From positions 4,650,001 through 4,714,000 of the forward strand of contig JBANDB010000005.1 in NCBI GenBank assembly GCA_037576215.1: DNA of 64,000 nucleotides. Direction: 5' to 3'. Below are positions 43,047 through 54,411 of this stretch, in pieces; position 1 is the first letter of the stretch, and every line of letters starts with the position of its first letter. The translations under genes were made by a program, and so were the position numbers. The notes below the pieces were generated by a model. The model was not told the DNA's origin and searched no databases. It saw only the letters and a list, made by a program, of their open reading frames with translations. The DNA is from Armillaria gallica (taxonomy: Eukaryota > Basidiomycota > Agaricomycetes > Agaricales > Physalacriaceae).

Positions 43047-43990
43047 TTAAGGGACATGGTCAGGCGGCGGTGAGGAAGAATAAGAAGGATCTGAAATATC
43101 GATCCTGTGCAAGGAATGGTAAGATGGTGGGGCAGGGGAAGCACCGTGCATGATCCCCTCCCCATCCATGTGTCTGATTTGCCGTTGTAGCCACTCAATC
43201 ATCTCTTCATACGCGCTCCGAGAAGACTGAGGTAGTCTCCCCAAGAGGTCACTGACAGACCCAGGGTCAGGTGCAACAGATTCGACAGTCGAAACGGACA
43301 TAGTCCCAGTCGGAACTAAGGGAGACGGTGATCGTGATATTTGCGTGAGGATTGGCTCTGAAAGGAGCGGATTCGGATTCGGTATAGTCATTGGATCAAT
43401 GGCATCTTCGACGTTGTTCCTAACCCTCTGATCGCGACGTGCTCTTCGCCAGAAGACGATAAAAAACAGAGGAAGGACAACACAGAAAATAACCCCGCCT
43501 ATGATGCCCCCAATGATCGCCGTGCTACTAGAATCGCTGGTTTCCGTACTAGAGACACTTGTGAGAAAGCGCAGTTCTCAGCATTCTGTGTCCAAAAAAC
43601 TTACTCCCGAACCGAGCTGACAAGGCCCTCATTATAAGCCATCGGACGAGAGATTTATTAATGACTTACAGCAGGGACGCCGTGGGCAAGACAGTGGCCG
43701 TGGTAGTGATGGATGAATTCTGAAGTCTCCGAAGTCTGTGTGAAGAGAGGATTCGCCAGTGAGTACTGAAGTTCTGTTGCTAAAAGAGTAAAGGTGTTTC
43801 AGATTTCTCACCGATTCGGTTTTGTCCCCATTGTGACAAGATCCGCTGGGAGTACAAGGAGAGCAAAGAAGATGGTAGAACGGAGGAGAGTGTCGTCTAC
43901 TGAAATTGGATCCTTGAAGAGCCTGACGAGAGTGGCTGGGTTGACCTACGAGTAAAAGAGACACCAGTACCAAGATAACCCATCACGACT
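43047..43990 (-). CDS. Single-pass membrane protein with Ser/Thr-rich outer part (5' end unresolved)
   Basis: The firm part is complement(43047-about 43562): SSTETSDSSSTA, then a Gly-rich helix AIIGGIIGGVIFCVVLPL followed by FFIVFWRRARRDQR, and a 140-residue cytosolic tail with PSP motifs and SYHSLHRIDISDP. Upstream pieces at about 43680-43990 include a Thr-rich stretch (NSSITTTATVLPTASLL) and a hydrophobic leader (VILVLVSLLLVGQP), in line with a type I plasma-membrane protein of the wall-sensor-like design frequent in agaricomycetes. Exact upstream exons and start are not settled. No homologue is recognised by name. Confidence 0.55.
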
Positions 43991-45726
43991 GAATGTTTAT
44001 ATACGAAGATGCCCTTAACAATGGGAACTCCATAAAGAGGATGGATGTTACGTTGATCTAGATGTCACTGGGTTAGTGTATGGGTCAGGGTGAGGACTTG
44101 TTGCTTACAATTTAGCCGAATGATATCAAAGAATAAGCGCTCTTTTTTTGGAGTGATGTATACAGCACAAGTACCTTGCTACATTTCTTCGCTCCCACAT
44201 TTCAACAGAGCGTTAATCAAGTTTCAGTAGCATCAAGCGCTTCGTTCCTATCCATATTGTGCTTCTTGATAGGCAACTGTAAAGTAACGGAATATGGCGT
44301 TCAGCCTAGTAAATAATCAGCATGGCTATGCTGACCTTGGAGTCCGCCAAACCTGCCTTATAGCGATCGTTCCCAGACTGAAGGTACTTACGGGGTCATC
44401 TTCTGAAGCGATATAAAATTGATATTTACATAGTCCCAGTGCCCACTGAAAAACACCTCGGGCGGACGAATGATAAATGTGATAATGTCGTCCGTCGTTT
44501 GATCGTCGCCGGGCTGTGCTGGAGAACTTGAGTCAGGATTCAAAGACAAGGCGGAAATGTGTTGCAGTTGCTGAAATTAGCCACTTTGAAGGTACGTCCC
44601 TCAAGTCCATGGATACTGGGCAAAGGCAGATAGATGTTCAGAAACAAATGTTACACCGTCTTGTCGATGCTTGGAGAAGGCGAATACGTCGGTGGCAGGT
44701 GCGCTTGAACTCGATCTCCATTCCTACTATCCTGAGTAAACGTAGCGTCAAGAGGTATATGCCATTGTCAGACTTCAGCTCCGTCTGGAACAGGAGAAAG
44801 TCAGAGCGCAGAAAACGGAATTGTGACTTTCCTACCCTTGTGTACAACTCCGTGAAGGTACAAGATATCTAGTCCTTTGGAATATGGCACAAAATATGTT
44901 TGACTATGTGGATAGGGATCCTGGTCGGATCGCGTGCGCATTACAGTTTGAGCGTTCGTCTGCAAACAAGACCAGGGCATAAGCGCTCGCCATCATCTTC
45001 AATGCAGGAGTAAATGAAATGCACAATCACCCAGGAGCAGAAGTCATAAATGCTAGCTGGGCCATACTTAATGGACGTCCAGTTCACGAAGCTTGTGTTC
45101 AAAGTTCAGAAGGCTCAGCAATTATTGGCGACGCGTATCCGTTCGGTATTTTGAGAGTAACATGGTCGTTATTACTAGCCATGACAGGTATTGAGTATCA
45201 TATTGATGAAACATATACATTGAAGGCACACCTCGAACCTCGTGCAAACCACACGATAGATGCCTTTGCATAACCAAGCTTGTTTCGGATGGTGAACCGA
45301 CCACCGGGCCCCAGACTGTCCTCAGGTATTCCTTGAAAGAATTCATAACCATCGGCCGATTGAATCCCCAGAGGTCCTTAGTGAATTATAAGGTTGTAAG
45401 CGCTTTCCTGGAGTGCCGAAAACAGTAAGCAGAAACATCGCTTGAAAATTCTGGACGTGTAAACGACTGCCAAAGGCCATACTAGTTGGACAAACTTGTT
45501 ATAGCTGAGTCAATTTTTTAGGCAGATCAGAAATCCTCCGTCTGTCTATGATGGATGAGAGACAGTTGACTTGACGCTGCAATACGGTGAAACGATGCAA
45601 TTCCCACGGTCACCAGTACAAACAGAAGGGAAGTTCAGGAACGTCCTGCGCTGTTCGGATTACTTCCAATTAGTGGTATTATCCATCCCATAATAATCTA
45701 AAACGCCAGGTACTGAAAAATCAATG
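43991..45726. other. Mostly intergenic, with one possible minus-strand exon
   Basis: A single exon-like frame lies at complement(44393-44575) and is listed separately. The plus-strand frame at 44516-44872 is its shadow, and 45019-45273 shows no family resemblance. Nothing else supported. Confidence 0.4.
44393..44575 (-). CDS. Possible orphan exon, function unknown
   Basis: About 60 codons open on the minus strand, with a TTTCAG acceptor before it and GTAAGT immediately after. The encoded sequence has protein-like character: DDIITFIIRPPEVFFSG then HWDYVNINFISLQKM. Flanking exons could not be joined, because the nearest candidate introns are under 40 bp. I do not recognise the family. It could be one exon of a short gene or a relic. 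Confidence 0.3.
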
Positions 45727-47631
45727 CTACAGCTTCTGCAACTCATCATGAATCGAGAACCCTAGTCTCCTTTGCGTCTTTGGTGCTCCGCGACCGCCAG
45801 TTGTTCTTTGCTCTTGGCAAACAAAACTCTCGGGTGCGCCTTCCCAATCTTCCAATATATACCTGCTCTTCCCTTCACCGCCCTCCTTGCCCTGATCGTC
45901 ACCAAACAAATCCCGAGCTAGCTGAGTGTGACTGACACCGGCATATGTAGTCGGACAACGAGGATTGGCAAGTATCCTGGCAGGCCTAAACACCGAGTTG
46001 GGAATGGCAAGCTTGTCACCCTCCCACTGACCTGGGTCCTCGTCTTCGTCTGTCATGGCGTCGTAATCACTTCCAGCATTCGCGTCAGGATCGGCAGGTT
46101 GTGCTTGAGCCTCCTTGTGCTTGTGACCAAAGCCTTGTCGACGGTGTAGTCGCTGCTTGTCAAGCAAGCCCTCTCCCCTCTCCAGGTAGCCCTCCTCCAT
46201 GCCCTCTCTCGCACTTCGGACCCACAGATCACGGCAGAAATAGGCTTGACTGCTATCCAAGCATGTACTCTCGGGACCGCGAACAGGCGCAGGATCGGTC
46301 CGACTAAGGTTGTGGAAGTCCGATCCAGAGCGGTATCGGATACCTTTGTAATATGTCTGGGAAGGGTCGACGATATGGGTGCCTGCTTCACAGCAAAAGA
46401 CCTGGAACGGTAGGTGTTTGCCGTAACGTTGAGCGCCCTGTTCGTCTCTTGGAGGTACACCCGCTTCTGCGCGATTGGAGCTTTTACTCTGACGGAATTG
46501 ATCCCCTTCAATATCTCGTGTGCGCCATCTGAAAAACAAAGGGTTAGCGATTCTTGACGCAAAGAATGAAGAAAACAATTTGCACCTGTCGCTGAAAATA
46601 AAATCGCCACCATGTTCCGCCCAATCCATACCGCATACCATCCCCGCTTGGTTGACGAGGCTGACCCTCAAGGTTTCCAAAATGTCATTCGGACATGTGA
46701 ATCCCTTCAACCACACGACCCTATCGAAAGTCACCCCTCTTTTGTCGCGCAGGTCCCACAAAGGCTCGAGCACCGAATTCCGCATATACGCCTCCTCCAA
46801 AGGGTAGTAGGCGGCGGCTGGATCTTCGGTCATACCCCCCACTCTTCGAATTCTGAACGGAACACCCAGCAGGGTCAAGACCGCTTCACACAGGTCCACC
46901 AACGTCTCCGTGCTATCGTTACTATCGTAATCCAACATGCTCACAAAGATATTTCCTGTCCCAAGTCTTTTGGCCATTTGGACGATCACCGCAAGCTGGT
47001 CGACCAAGAAATGATCCGCACTGTGGATGACAATTGCGATGAAATAATATCGCTCCCGGGCTCCGTCGAACACCAAATCCTCGTAGGTATCCGTTTTGCT
47101 GTTTTGTCCGAATGGTCGCGCAAGGGTTGGACACAGAGCAGCTACCCATCCATTGAGGGACAGAAGTTGGTCAATGGCAGAACGAACGTGTTGTGCATCC
47201 ATGTTGGACGTTTCCTTGCTGATCATACTACCAACATAATTTGAGTCGATGTCCACACAGTAAATGCCGATATACTCACTAAGGTACCTGCCACCGTTCC
47301 CAATAATCATCTACACCGTCTCTTACGACACCACTGAAGATATCTTGTCTCTCGTCTCTTCCCATCCTGGATTGAAGCCACGGATGACTTTGTACGTCAA
47401 AATTAGTTCCTAAATAACCCAATTAGCATCGAGTGCATTCACGCAGATACTTTCTCCTTCACCTATTCCTTCAAACAACCCCTGCTCCTGTATCTCCACA
47501 TCTTTCGCCTGCCTCGTCAATGTCGGCACCGATGGCGTAGAAAAAAATAGCACTCGAACGAAGAAGATTAGAAGGAAGGCGAAGAGGACGCGCCCTAGCG
47601 ACCGCCTCCGCACCGAGATCGCCATGGTCAT
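45727..47631 (-). CDS. CAP59/CMT1-like mannosyltransferase (GT69 family)
   Basis: Exon 1 (47419-47631) encodes a short cytosolic end and a membrane anchor (GRVLFAFLLIFFVRVLFF), the type II layout of Golgi glycosyltransferases. The main frame, complement(45727-about 47300), contains the CAP59 domain: YFIAIVIHSADHFLVDQL, NIFVSMLDYDSNDSTETL, LGVPFRIRRV, TFDRVVWLKGFTCPNDILETL, AGMVCGMDWAEHGGDFIF, WRTRDIEGDQFR, LPFQVFCCEAGTHIVD, QAYFCRDLW. Family members add alpha-1,3-mannose to glycans or capsule in basidiomycete yeasts. A 57-bp intron within the domain (about 46532-46588) is a multiple of three without stops, so reading through it is also open. Exons between 47300 and 47419 are not settled. The C-terminal tail after about 45990 is species-specific. 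Confidence 0.8.
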
Positions 47632-48039
47632 GGGTGAGAGCAGATAAGTCCTCGCAGCTTGATTTTAGAGCCGATTATCGGGTGTTGCGGATTAATGGTG
47701 ATGTTGTGGTACTCGTACCCTTCCTCTTGACGGCAGCGGCAGCGTCTGTAATAGCGCGCCGACGACCAGCTCAGGGATGGTGGACGTCGAAGGAAAAACG
47801 GGACCGCATTTGCGCCCATGGATTGCCTCCTTTTCCCAATCAGGGTCTTTTCACACGCACGTCTCGCGGTCCGGGCCGCTCCTCTATCCGAAGCGTCAAC
47901 TGTTTTCGAGGATATTGCGAAGAGAGCTCAAAGAAAAGTACTACAACCTATATAGCTGGCAAAAAGGAGGTCAAGATACAAAGTACAAGTATATTACAGC
48001 CTCTACAAACGAAGAAATAACTAATCGTGATGGTCGTGA
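47632..48039. other. Intergenic, no gene recognised
   Basis: 5' flank of the mannosyltransferase. The plus-strand open frame 47634-48020 has no family resemblance and no protein-like composition. Confidence 0.45.
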
Positions 48040-49698
48040 TCATGCTGGCATTGATGAAGAGGAAGCCAGCCCTGACGAGTCTGTCACTCCAGAGCTAGAT
48101 GGGTAATCAGGCATAAAAATTAGATTCGTGCTATCCAAAATGGGTGAGCGTGGTGGACCGCCTTGTTTCATGATCAAGAGGAGAATTCTGGTACAAAAGA
48201 CGGAATGGAAGACACGCTGGGGTCTGCAGATACGCGTCAAAAAGAGTAGATCAGGGAGAAGGAGCAGGCGCCTACGTTGCGAGCCAATTGGAGAGGCCCT
48301 GAATGAAATACATATTTAGATTGCGAGGACAGAAGTAGAAGTCACCTCACCGGTACGCATATTGGAATGAGAACATTGGCCAAGGAAAGGACTACAGTGC
48401 ACGTTGGTCATGTACCGGTCTATAAAGAAAACAAACTGACTGAGAAGATACAGATAAAACAATAATCCTAAAAGGTGTCAGCACCCCAATCTACACAAAT
48501 GCTTAATAAAATTCAATTCACCATCTCGGTACAACTTCGCGACCCACGGCGAATATGGCGGACGCACTGTACGGAGATAAGGACTCGATTGAAAAGAACC
48601 GAATTGACTCACAATGCTGTATCGCCTTTATTACCATAAGCACAGCGATGACTGCAAAGAAACGTCATTTGTTATCAGTCCTCTAACATGGTAACCGATG
48701 AACATACCCGTCTCGCAAAACAAGAGTAGAAGATACGCCCCAATGATGATGGGACTCGCATGTATCCGACTACATCCTGTATTCACCTTTGTGTCTGGAT
48801 AAACAATACTCCCGTTAAGCTTGTGTAAAGTTTGATGACGGGTAGTACAAACAGACGAGGGAGTCGAGTTCTAGACCCGTGATCACAATAGACGGGACGG
48901 CGGCAACCTCGAAAGCTCCATTAGGTCCAAGTTTAATGTCGGAGAAATACAACACACCAAGATGAGTATAATAAATCCGATCATGACTGATCTTTTCCGC
49001 TCCCAGATAGCCCACGTTCGCAGCATCAAAATTACTGCTAGAATGGTAGAACCGTAAATCTCCCCTTGGAAGCCCGGGACATACCTTCACACAGAAGAAT
49101 GCCCGCCACTGTGAACCCTACGTCACCATAACGGCAAATCAGGAACATGGAAAACAATCTATACGCCGGCTGAAGCTTACAGGTGACGACTTTGAAATGC
49201 TTAACACATTTCTACATATTTGGTAGCTCAGTCTTTACACTAAAGGTATCCTGAAACACGTACGCACCTCGGGAGTGTTCTGAGTAAATGCCACTACAAA
49301 CATCATGTGCGATCAGCCAAGTATTTAAGACCGGGGGTTAAACGTTAAAGTCCGGGACGCACAACTCATGGAGACAAACGCGTCCACGAAGGGCAGGTAT
49401 CGATTCATGAAGAATAGCGTCGCGCGAAATGATAGGGGATGTGACCAGACGTAGTCCGCCTGTCGGCAATTTGATGAGAAGGCGCAAATGAAGAAAGAAA
49501 GGCGGCGTACCTCCTGGTCGAGTGTACAAGCCCAGTCATAAACCTATTCAGGGTTATCAGCAGACCAACTCCACAACATGAACCATTTTAAGCGCACCAA
49601 AAGCATGCAACTCGCCACCAGAGATGCACTAATTAACTAAACAAGCCGTCAGCAAAGAACAAGAGTTCCAGATACCGAGAACGTACGTCGATTTGCAT
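48040..49698 (-). CDS. DUF6533-family seven-helix membrane protein, intron-rich
   Basis: About thirteen small exons. Those joined with confidence include complement(49687-49698, 49598-49636, 49511-49543, 49405ff-49459) and, further on, pieces near 48960-49030, 48716-48785, 48619-48657 and 48040-48210. The reading gives LISASLVASCMLLVYDW, TLDQEADYVWSHPLSF, LFFMNRYLPFVDAFVSM, MAFTQNTPE, VILMLRTWAIWERKRSVM, GCSRIHASPIIIGAYLLLL, VIAVLMVIKAIQHLR, SPWVAKLYRDGLLFYLYLL, LSLANVLIPICVP and PQRVFHSVFCTRILLLIMKQ, which is the complete DUF6533-type layout and parallels the gene at 33368-34312. One junction (about 48790-48880) has two possible acceptors. The start is the first ATG in phase. Function unknown. 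No long open frame exists here, so automated calling would easily miss it. Confidence 0.7.
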
Positions 49699-50645
49699 GA
49701 CTGTAGCAATTTCACAGGAAGGTAGTTACAATCGCCAGCAAGAAGGAACATCGTCCAGAGAAAAAAATTCCTCTTGGGCTTCGTGTGATCTCGCATTTAT
49801 GATTTGATCATCATGGTCCTAAGTGTTAGCAACACGGGTAAATAATCTCACTGTTTGCATAAACCGCGGATCCCGGCAGGCGTCGGTAAGGCCGGGCTCC
49901 ATGCAACCATGGCACAACGAACCCCGAAAAAATACGGACACCGACTGAAGAGCTGGCGCGCCATGCTGCTCCTGCGACTGCGCACGGTCATTTGTCAGAT
50001 ATATCCTTCCTACACCCGCTTGATCTGCCAAGCCAGGGATCGGGGTGGGTGAACATGGAAGGAAGAAGTTTTTATTCTGATCATTATATGATGATAGTCA
50101 AGGTCCCAGGTGATTCTAGGCTGGATACGAGTGGATCCCAATACACAGAAATAGAAGAGGGACCTGAAACAGGTTCAAGTTGAGAGGACCAGTATATGTA
50201 GAGACGAACCGCTTGTAGCCGATAAGCCACCGCCAAAGAATGTGCTCCCTCGCGCTAGTACATATCGCGGCCGTTGCTGTTAAACAGGACCAGAGCTGTC
50301 ACGGAGAAATTTCGGCAGGCAGGAAACTCGAGAAACTCGATCCGCGGTCGCGTTTCGCAATCACATACTCTTTAGATTAAGTTCATGCTCAATAATTCTG
50401 TGAAACCGAATACAAAGTCACATACCAACGAATCGATCGAGTGGATCACCAAGTGGGGCCTTTGCAGCCATCAAAACTTACGATGTTTTGTATTTCAACA
50501 AATCTTCCGCGCTAGATTTGGGTTTCCAGGGTTATTCGATTGTGATCTGCAAGATCAATACCCACTACGATATAATTAGTATATTAAACACAGAGAGGAA
50601 CGTACAATCCTAGGTACATCATCTATCCAATAATGATGCATTGAA
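49699..50645. other. Intergenic, nothing recognised
   Basis: Upstream of the seven-helix gene and downstream of the nibrin gene. Small frames on both strands show no resemblance to known families. Confidence 0.4.
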
Positions 50646-53600
50646 CTACTTCCTTCTCCTAGTTTTCACAGGCTTAAACACCGCATCAGAATCAGAATCA
50701 TCATCAACCTGCAATGACGCCTTTTTGGCCGTTCCCCTTCTTGTTTGAGTACCTTTACGCAAAGGAGCGCTGGATTCCACCGTCTGTACGTCGTCATCGT
50801 CGTCTGCCAAATCTTGTTGCATGCCCGAATCCTCCGAATCCTCCAAAAACAGAGGTGGAGTGCTGGGTCTCCGCGACGCTGCTCTCTTCTGGGGGACAGC
50901 ACTTCCTGCTCGGGAAGGCAGCTTATTCTTGGACTTCTGAGCAACGGGCGGAGAATTATCGATATTCGAATCCGAGTCGTTGATAAGAATCTTTTGACTC
51001 TTTGTACGCTTTGGTGGTTCGGATGCATCGAAATCAACGGGCTCGTCCATCTGAGAAGTTGTTGAGATTGGAGAGAACGCTGTAAGAACCACATTAGTGA
51101 TTGAAAATGGGTCTTAATGTTGCTTACCCGTTGCGGGACCCATGGTACTCTCATCACTAATGACAAGATCGACGAGCTTTGGGCGTACTCGGTTAGTAAT
51201 TTTCTGCGTGACCAAAGGGAATTAGCCACAGAGTCTAGGATGACGAAGACCCCAATGTACCTTTTTAAATTTCTTGAAATCAGGTTTGCCTTGCCATTCC
51301 GGATTTGTTTCAGTCAGTCTGGTCCTTCCCCCATGTTTGCCCATCACCTCCATTGTGACAATCATCATGAAGTTCCCTCTAACGCTATCGTCGTCGCCGA
51401 ACTTTTCCAAGACCCTCCACTCATCCTCTGGGTTCTCTTTGTTCAACTCGGGTTTCGAAATCTTGAGTTTGTTGAACTCTCGGTCAAACTCGTCCTCGTT
51501 TTTCTTCCCGCGTTTTGTAGAGGCAATTGCCTTCAAAAAGGCATCGTCCGTATCTGGCTTACCTAGAGGAGCACCCGACTTGGACTTCGACGACTGAACC
51601 GTGGAAGGTGGTTTGGATCTGGTCCTATCCTCAGCTTGGATAGTAGTTGTCGGCAGACGCTGAACAGCATTGACGTTGTCTACGGCCCGCTTCTTCGCCG
51701 GAGGGGCATCGGTCTCCGGTGTAGGTGCGAGGGCCTCTTCAACACCAGCCATTTCAACATCTTCCGGTACAGATTTTCTCTTTTGCCCTCTGCTGCCTTC
51801 GGGTGCGGACTGCTGAGTCTCTTCCTCTTCCTCCCGGACCGGCTGAAGAGCACTGCTTCCGGAACTCCGGGAACCTAGCGTCTCGGACTGACTCTGCGTT
51901 TGGTTGGCAGCACCACTCTGGAAACCGCTAAAATTCGTTCCGTCGAATATTATTCCGGCTTTTTCCGGATCGCTCGCATCAAATAAAGCCTTATGCTTCT
52001 TGTATGCGGGCTCCTCAGTGACTTCGATCTTGCCTATGGACGCCAACTGCGACTCTATAGTATTTGATGTGTCTAGACGGCGTTTAAGCTTCTTAGAGCG
52101 TTGCAGAGGAACCTAATAGAAAGGATCGGTATTTGGGATGTGTATATGTAACTGTTAGCTTACAGAGCTTTCAAGCGTAGACTCGGCTAGGGTTTCTGGT
52201 GGCGCACTTGAAGCGGTCAACGAGTTGATCAATATAGAATTATCGTTCAATCCGCTAATAATGGGCAGTCCTGCGTTAGCACGTCTCGTCAACGTCTGTA
52301 TTGGCCTAGTCAATAAAGAACTGTATCTAGCGAAATTTGACCTACCCGTCGTGGAGGAAGTGCATCTTCTGGAGGAGGCATCAACGAAGTTGGAGTGTCT
52401 TCCGGTTGTTGGGACCCTGTTCTTCTTATCAATTTCTTAATATACCAATCAGCTCGCATTCCATGGACAAGTTTAAAAAACATACACGCCGTGGAGGCAG
52501 AATTTCCTCGGGGTTCGGATCCGGTATACTGACAGGTTCTTGGGATGCTTGGCGAGAGACCGTTCGCCTAACCAGCTTCTTGCGAGGTGGAACGCCTGAT
52601 TCTGATTCGGGAGGACGTGCAGATGACTCATCTGGTATAGAATTTGTGATGACATTCGACCCAGAAGATTCTTAACAGGTATTAGGCATCGTATTCCATA
52701 AACGGCTCTATACTTACCTACGGCCATTGACCTTTGAGTGAATATTGACACGTTCACATCCAGCACGGTCTGAACTATGTCCTGGGGCTCTAAGACACGT
52801 ACTTCAAACCTAAAGAGCGATGCGTAAGTTTCGATCATGGACGCAAGGATGTTACGCACTCCCGGGCAATATCTAGCAACTCCCGCCAGCTCTCAGACCC
52901 AACGGCAGCCACCATGGCATCCTCAGATGCAATGGCGACCATTTTCACGCTCTCCTTCGCATGTCCGCGAGACAATGCTTTTCGCCACTTTGCACCACCA
53001 TCCTGAACATTGAACGTTTCGATTGCCCCGTCGCCACGTTCAAGAAGTTCGCGTAGTTCGCTGTCGATTTCTCTGGACTTTTCACTGATACACATGAACC
53101 GGTAGTCCTTGAAGATGTGGAGCCGCTCTTCATTAGGGTTCCATACGTCCGCTGTCTTATGTTTCTCCGGAAGTGCAGACGAGAAAGTGGGACGGTATTT
53201 TGAAGCGAGAGGCAGCTTGAAATGACTTTCAAGCGATGAGGGATCGTCACTTGGTAGACTTCCAAGCCTGAGCACCTCGCTGAGCCATTCCGGCTTGACG
53301 ATTTGGCATGCAGAGATGAGTGACGCGGCGATTGATACTGTCGCTGATAGTGTTGAAGTGACATGATGTGTAACATTAGGATTAGAGATGTGTACCACCT
53401 TGATGCCTAAACACGTCTCAGGGCACTCTCACTACAGACACACAGCAGCTCTCACCTAGTGCTGCACAAGACTCCAGAGATGTGGATGTCCTTCCTCGCG
53501 TCGACGGCAGATAGACACATACAGGCAGCCATCTCACGCTAACAAAGTTTGAGTCATAGAACGCGTTAGCTAATTCAGAAGCGCACCTCGCGGACACTGC

Positions 53601-53956
53601 AGATGCCAGCTGAAGTATATCTCCGTCCTGTAGCTCTACGACCGCAGCCGAATTCGCAGGGAAAGGTACTCCGTTTCTCTCAACCTTGAACATCTTGTCT
53701 TTCTTATTCACCAGCTGAACACTCGGCTTTGAATGCGGATCAGACTGGGGTAAGGTTTGAGCGTAAATTCTTGGAAATAGAAGGTCGGGCGCACCACATC
53801 GTCCACCTCACTCTCCCCTATAATGAGTTCACAATGGTGATGCGATATCTTCTTGCTGTTGATCAAAAGTGGCTGGCCTTTTCTTCCTAGACCGTACGTT
53901 GACCCAGGCTTTAGCAGCTTAGATTCTTTATATCCGGTCAGAATTATATTCCACAA
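50646..53956 (-). CDS. NBS1: Nibrin/Nbs1-type DNA double-strand-break protein
   Basis: Eleven exons, complement(50646-51079, 51128-51203, 51261-52112, 52164-52295, 52346-52435, 52486-52670, 52718-52809, 52860-53406, 53456-53538, 53587-53726, 53795-53956), 930 residues, all phases consistent. Nbs1 is the phosphopeptide-binding partner of Mre11-Rad50 in break repair and checkpoint signalling. Seen: an FHA domain (LLKPGSTYGLGRKG, SKKISHHHCELII); a BRCT region (VRWLPVCVYLPS, ALGIKVVHISNPNVTHHVTS, ACQIVKPEWLSEVL); a low-complexity middle; the Mre11-binding part (HGGRTRLTETNPEWQGKPDFKKFKK); and a basic C-terminal end. The exon 8 acceptor at 52296 is chosen because nearer ones give introns under 45 bp or a stop. 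Three repeats of a Lys/Arg-Arg-Thr motif occur in exons 6-8. Confidence 0.88.
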
Positions 53957-54411
53957 GCGAGGAATGTAAACCTAGCATACTGGCAAAGTTGACTTCTCCA
54001 GTCTCACCGTCGAATGGTCCAACGATAGTCCACATATTGACGATCAATTCTTGGGGCTGAGAGATCCCGACTGAGCAGAATTAATACTACGGCAAAAGTG
54101 GGAGTATCTGTTGATAACGACGAGGGATAGTCAATATAGCGCAGGTGGTCAAGGTGGTCGCAAAGGGCGATTTCACTCTGATTGTGTGACAAGTCGCGTC
54201 TGTGACAGTAACAACACTACAGGGGCTTTCTGACTCTTCTGACGCTTGAAGCTTGAAGCTTGAAGGCTTGACTGTATCTTCGGAGATGGGACTCAGCGTT
54301 CCAGCTCCATAGACCTCAAAAGCTGTCCGAACTTTTGTATTATACAACGTGAATGCTCGAAATAACAATAGAAGTACAAAACTTTAAAACTTAACATAAT
54401 GATACGATAAT
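53957..54411. other. Intergenic, nothing recognised
   Basis: Spacer between the nibrin start and the demethylase stop, both on the minus strand. Minor frames only. Confidence 0.5.

Noticed and set aside
44516..44872. Plus-strand 118-codon frame
   Set aside because: Basic, low-information sequence, partly the shadow of the minus-strand exon.
45019..45273. Plus-strand 84-codon frame
   Set aside because: No family resemblance and no splice partners.
47634..48020. Plus-strand 128-codon frame divergent from the mannosyltransferase
   Set aside because: Starts in the promoter, has random-looking composition and no homology by eye.
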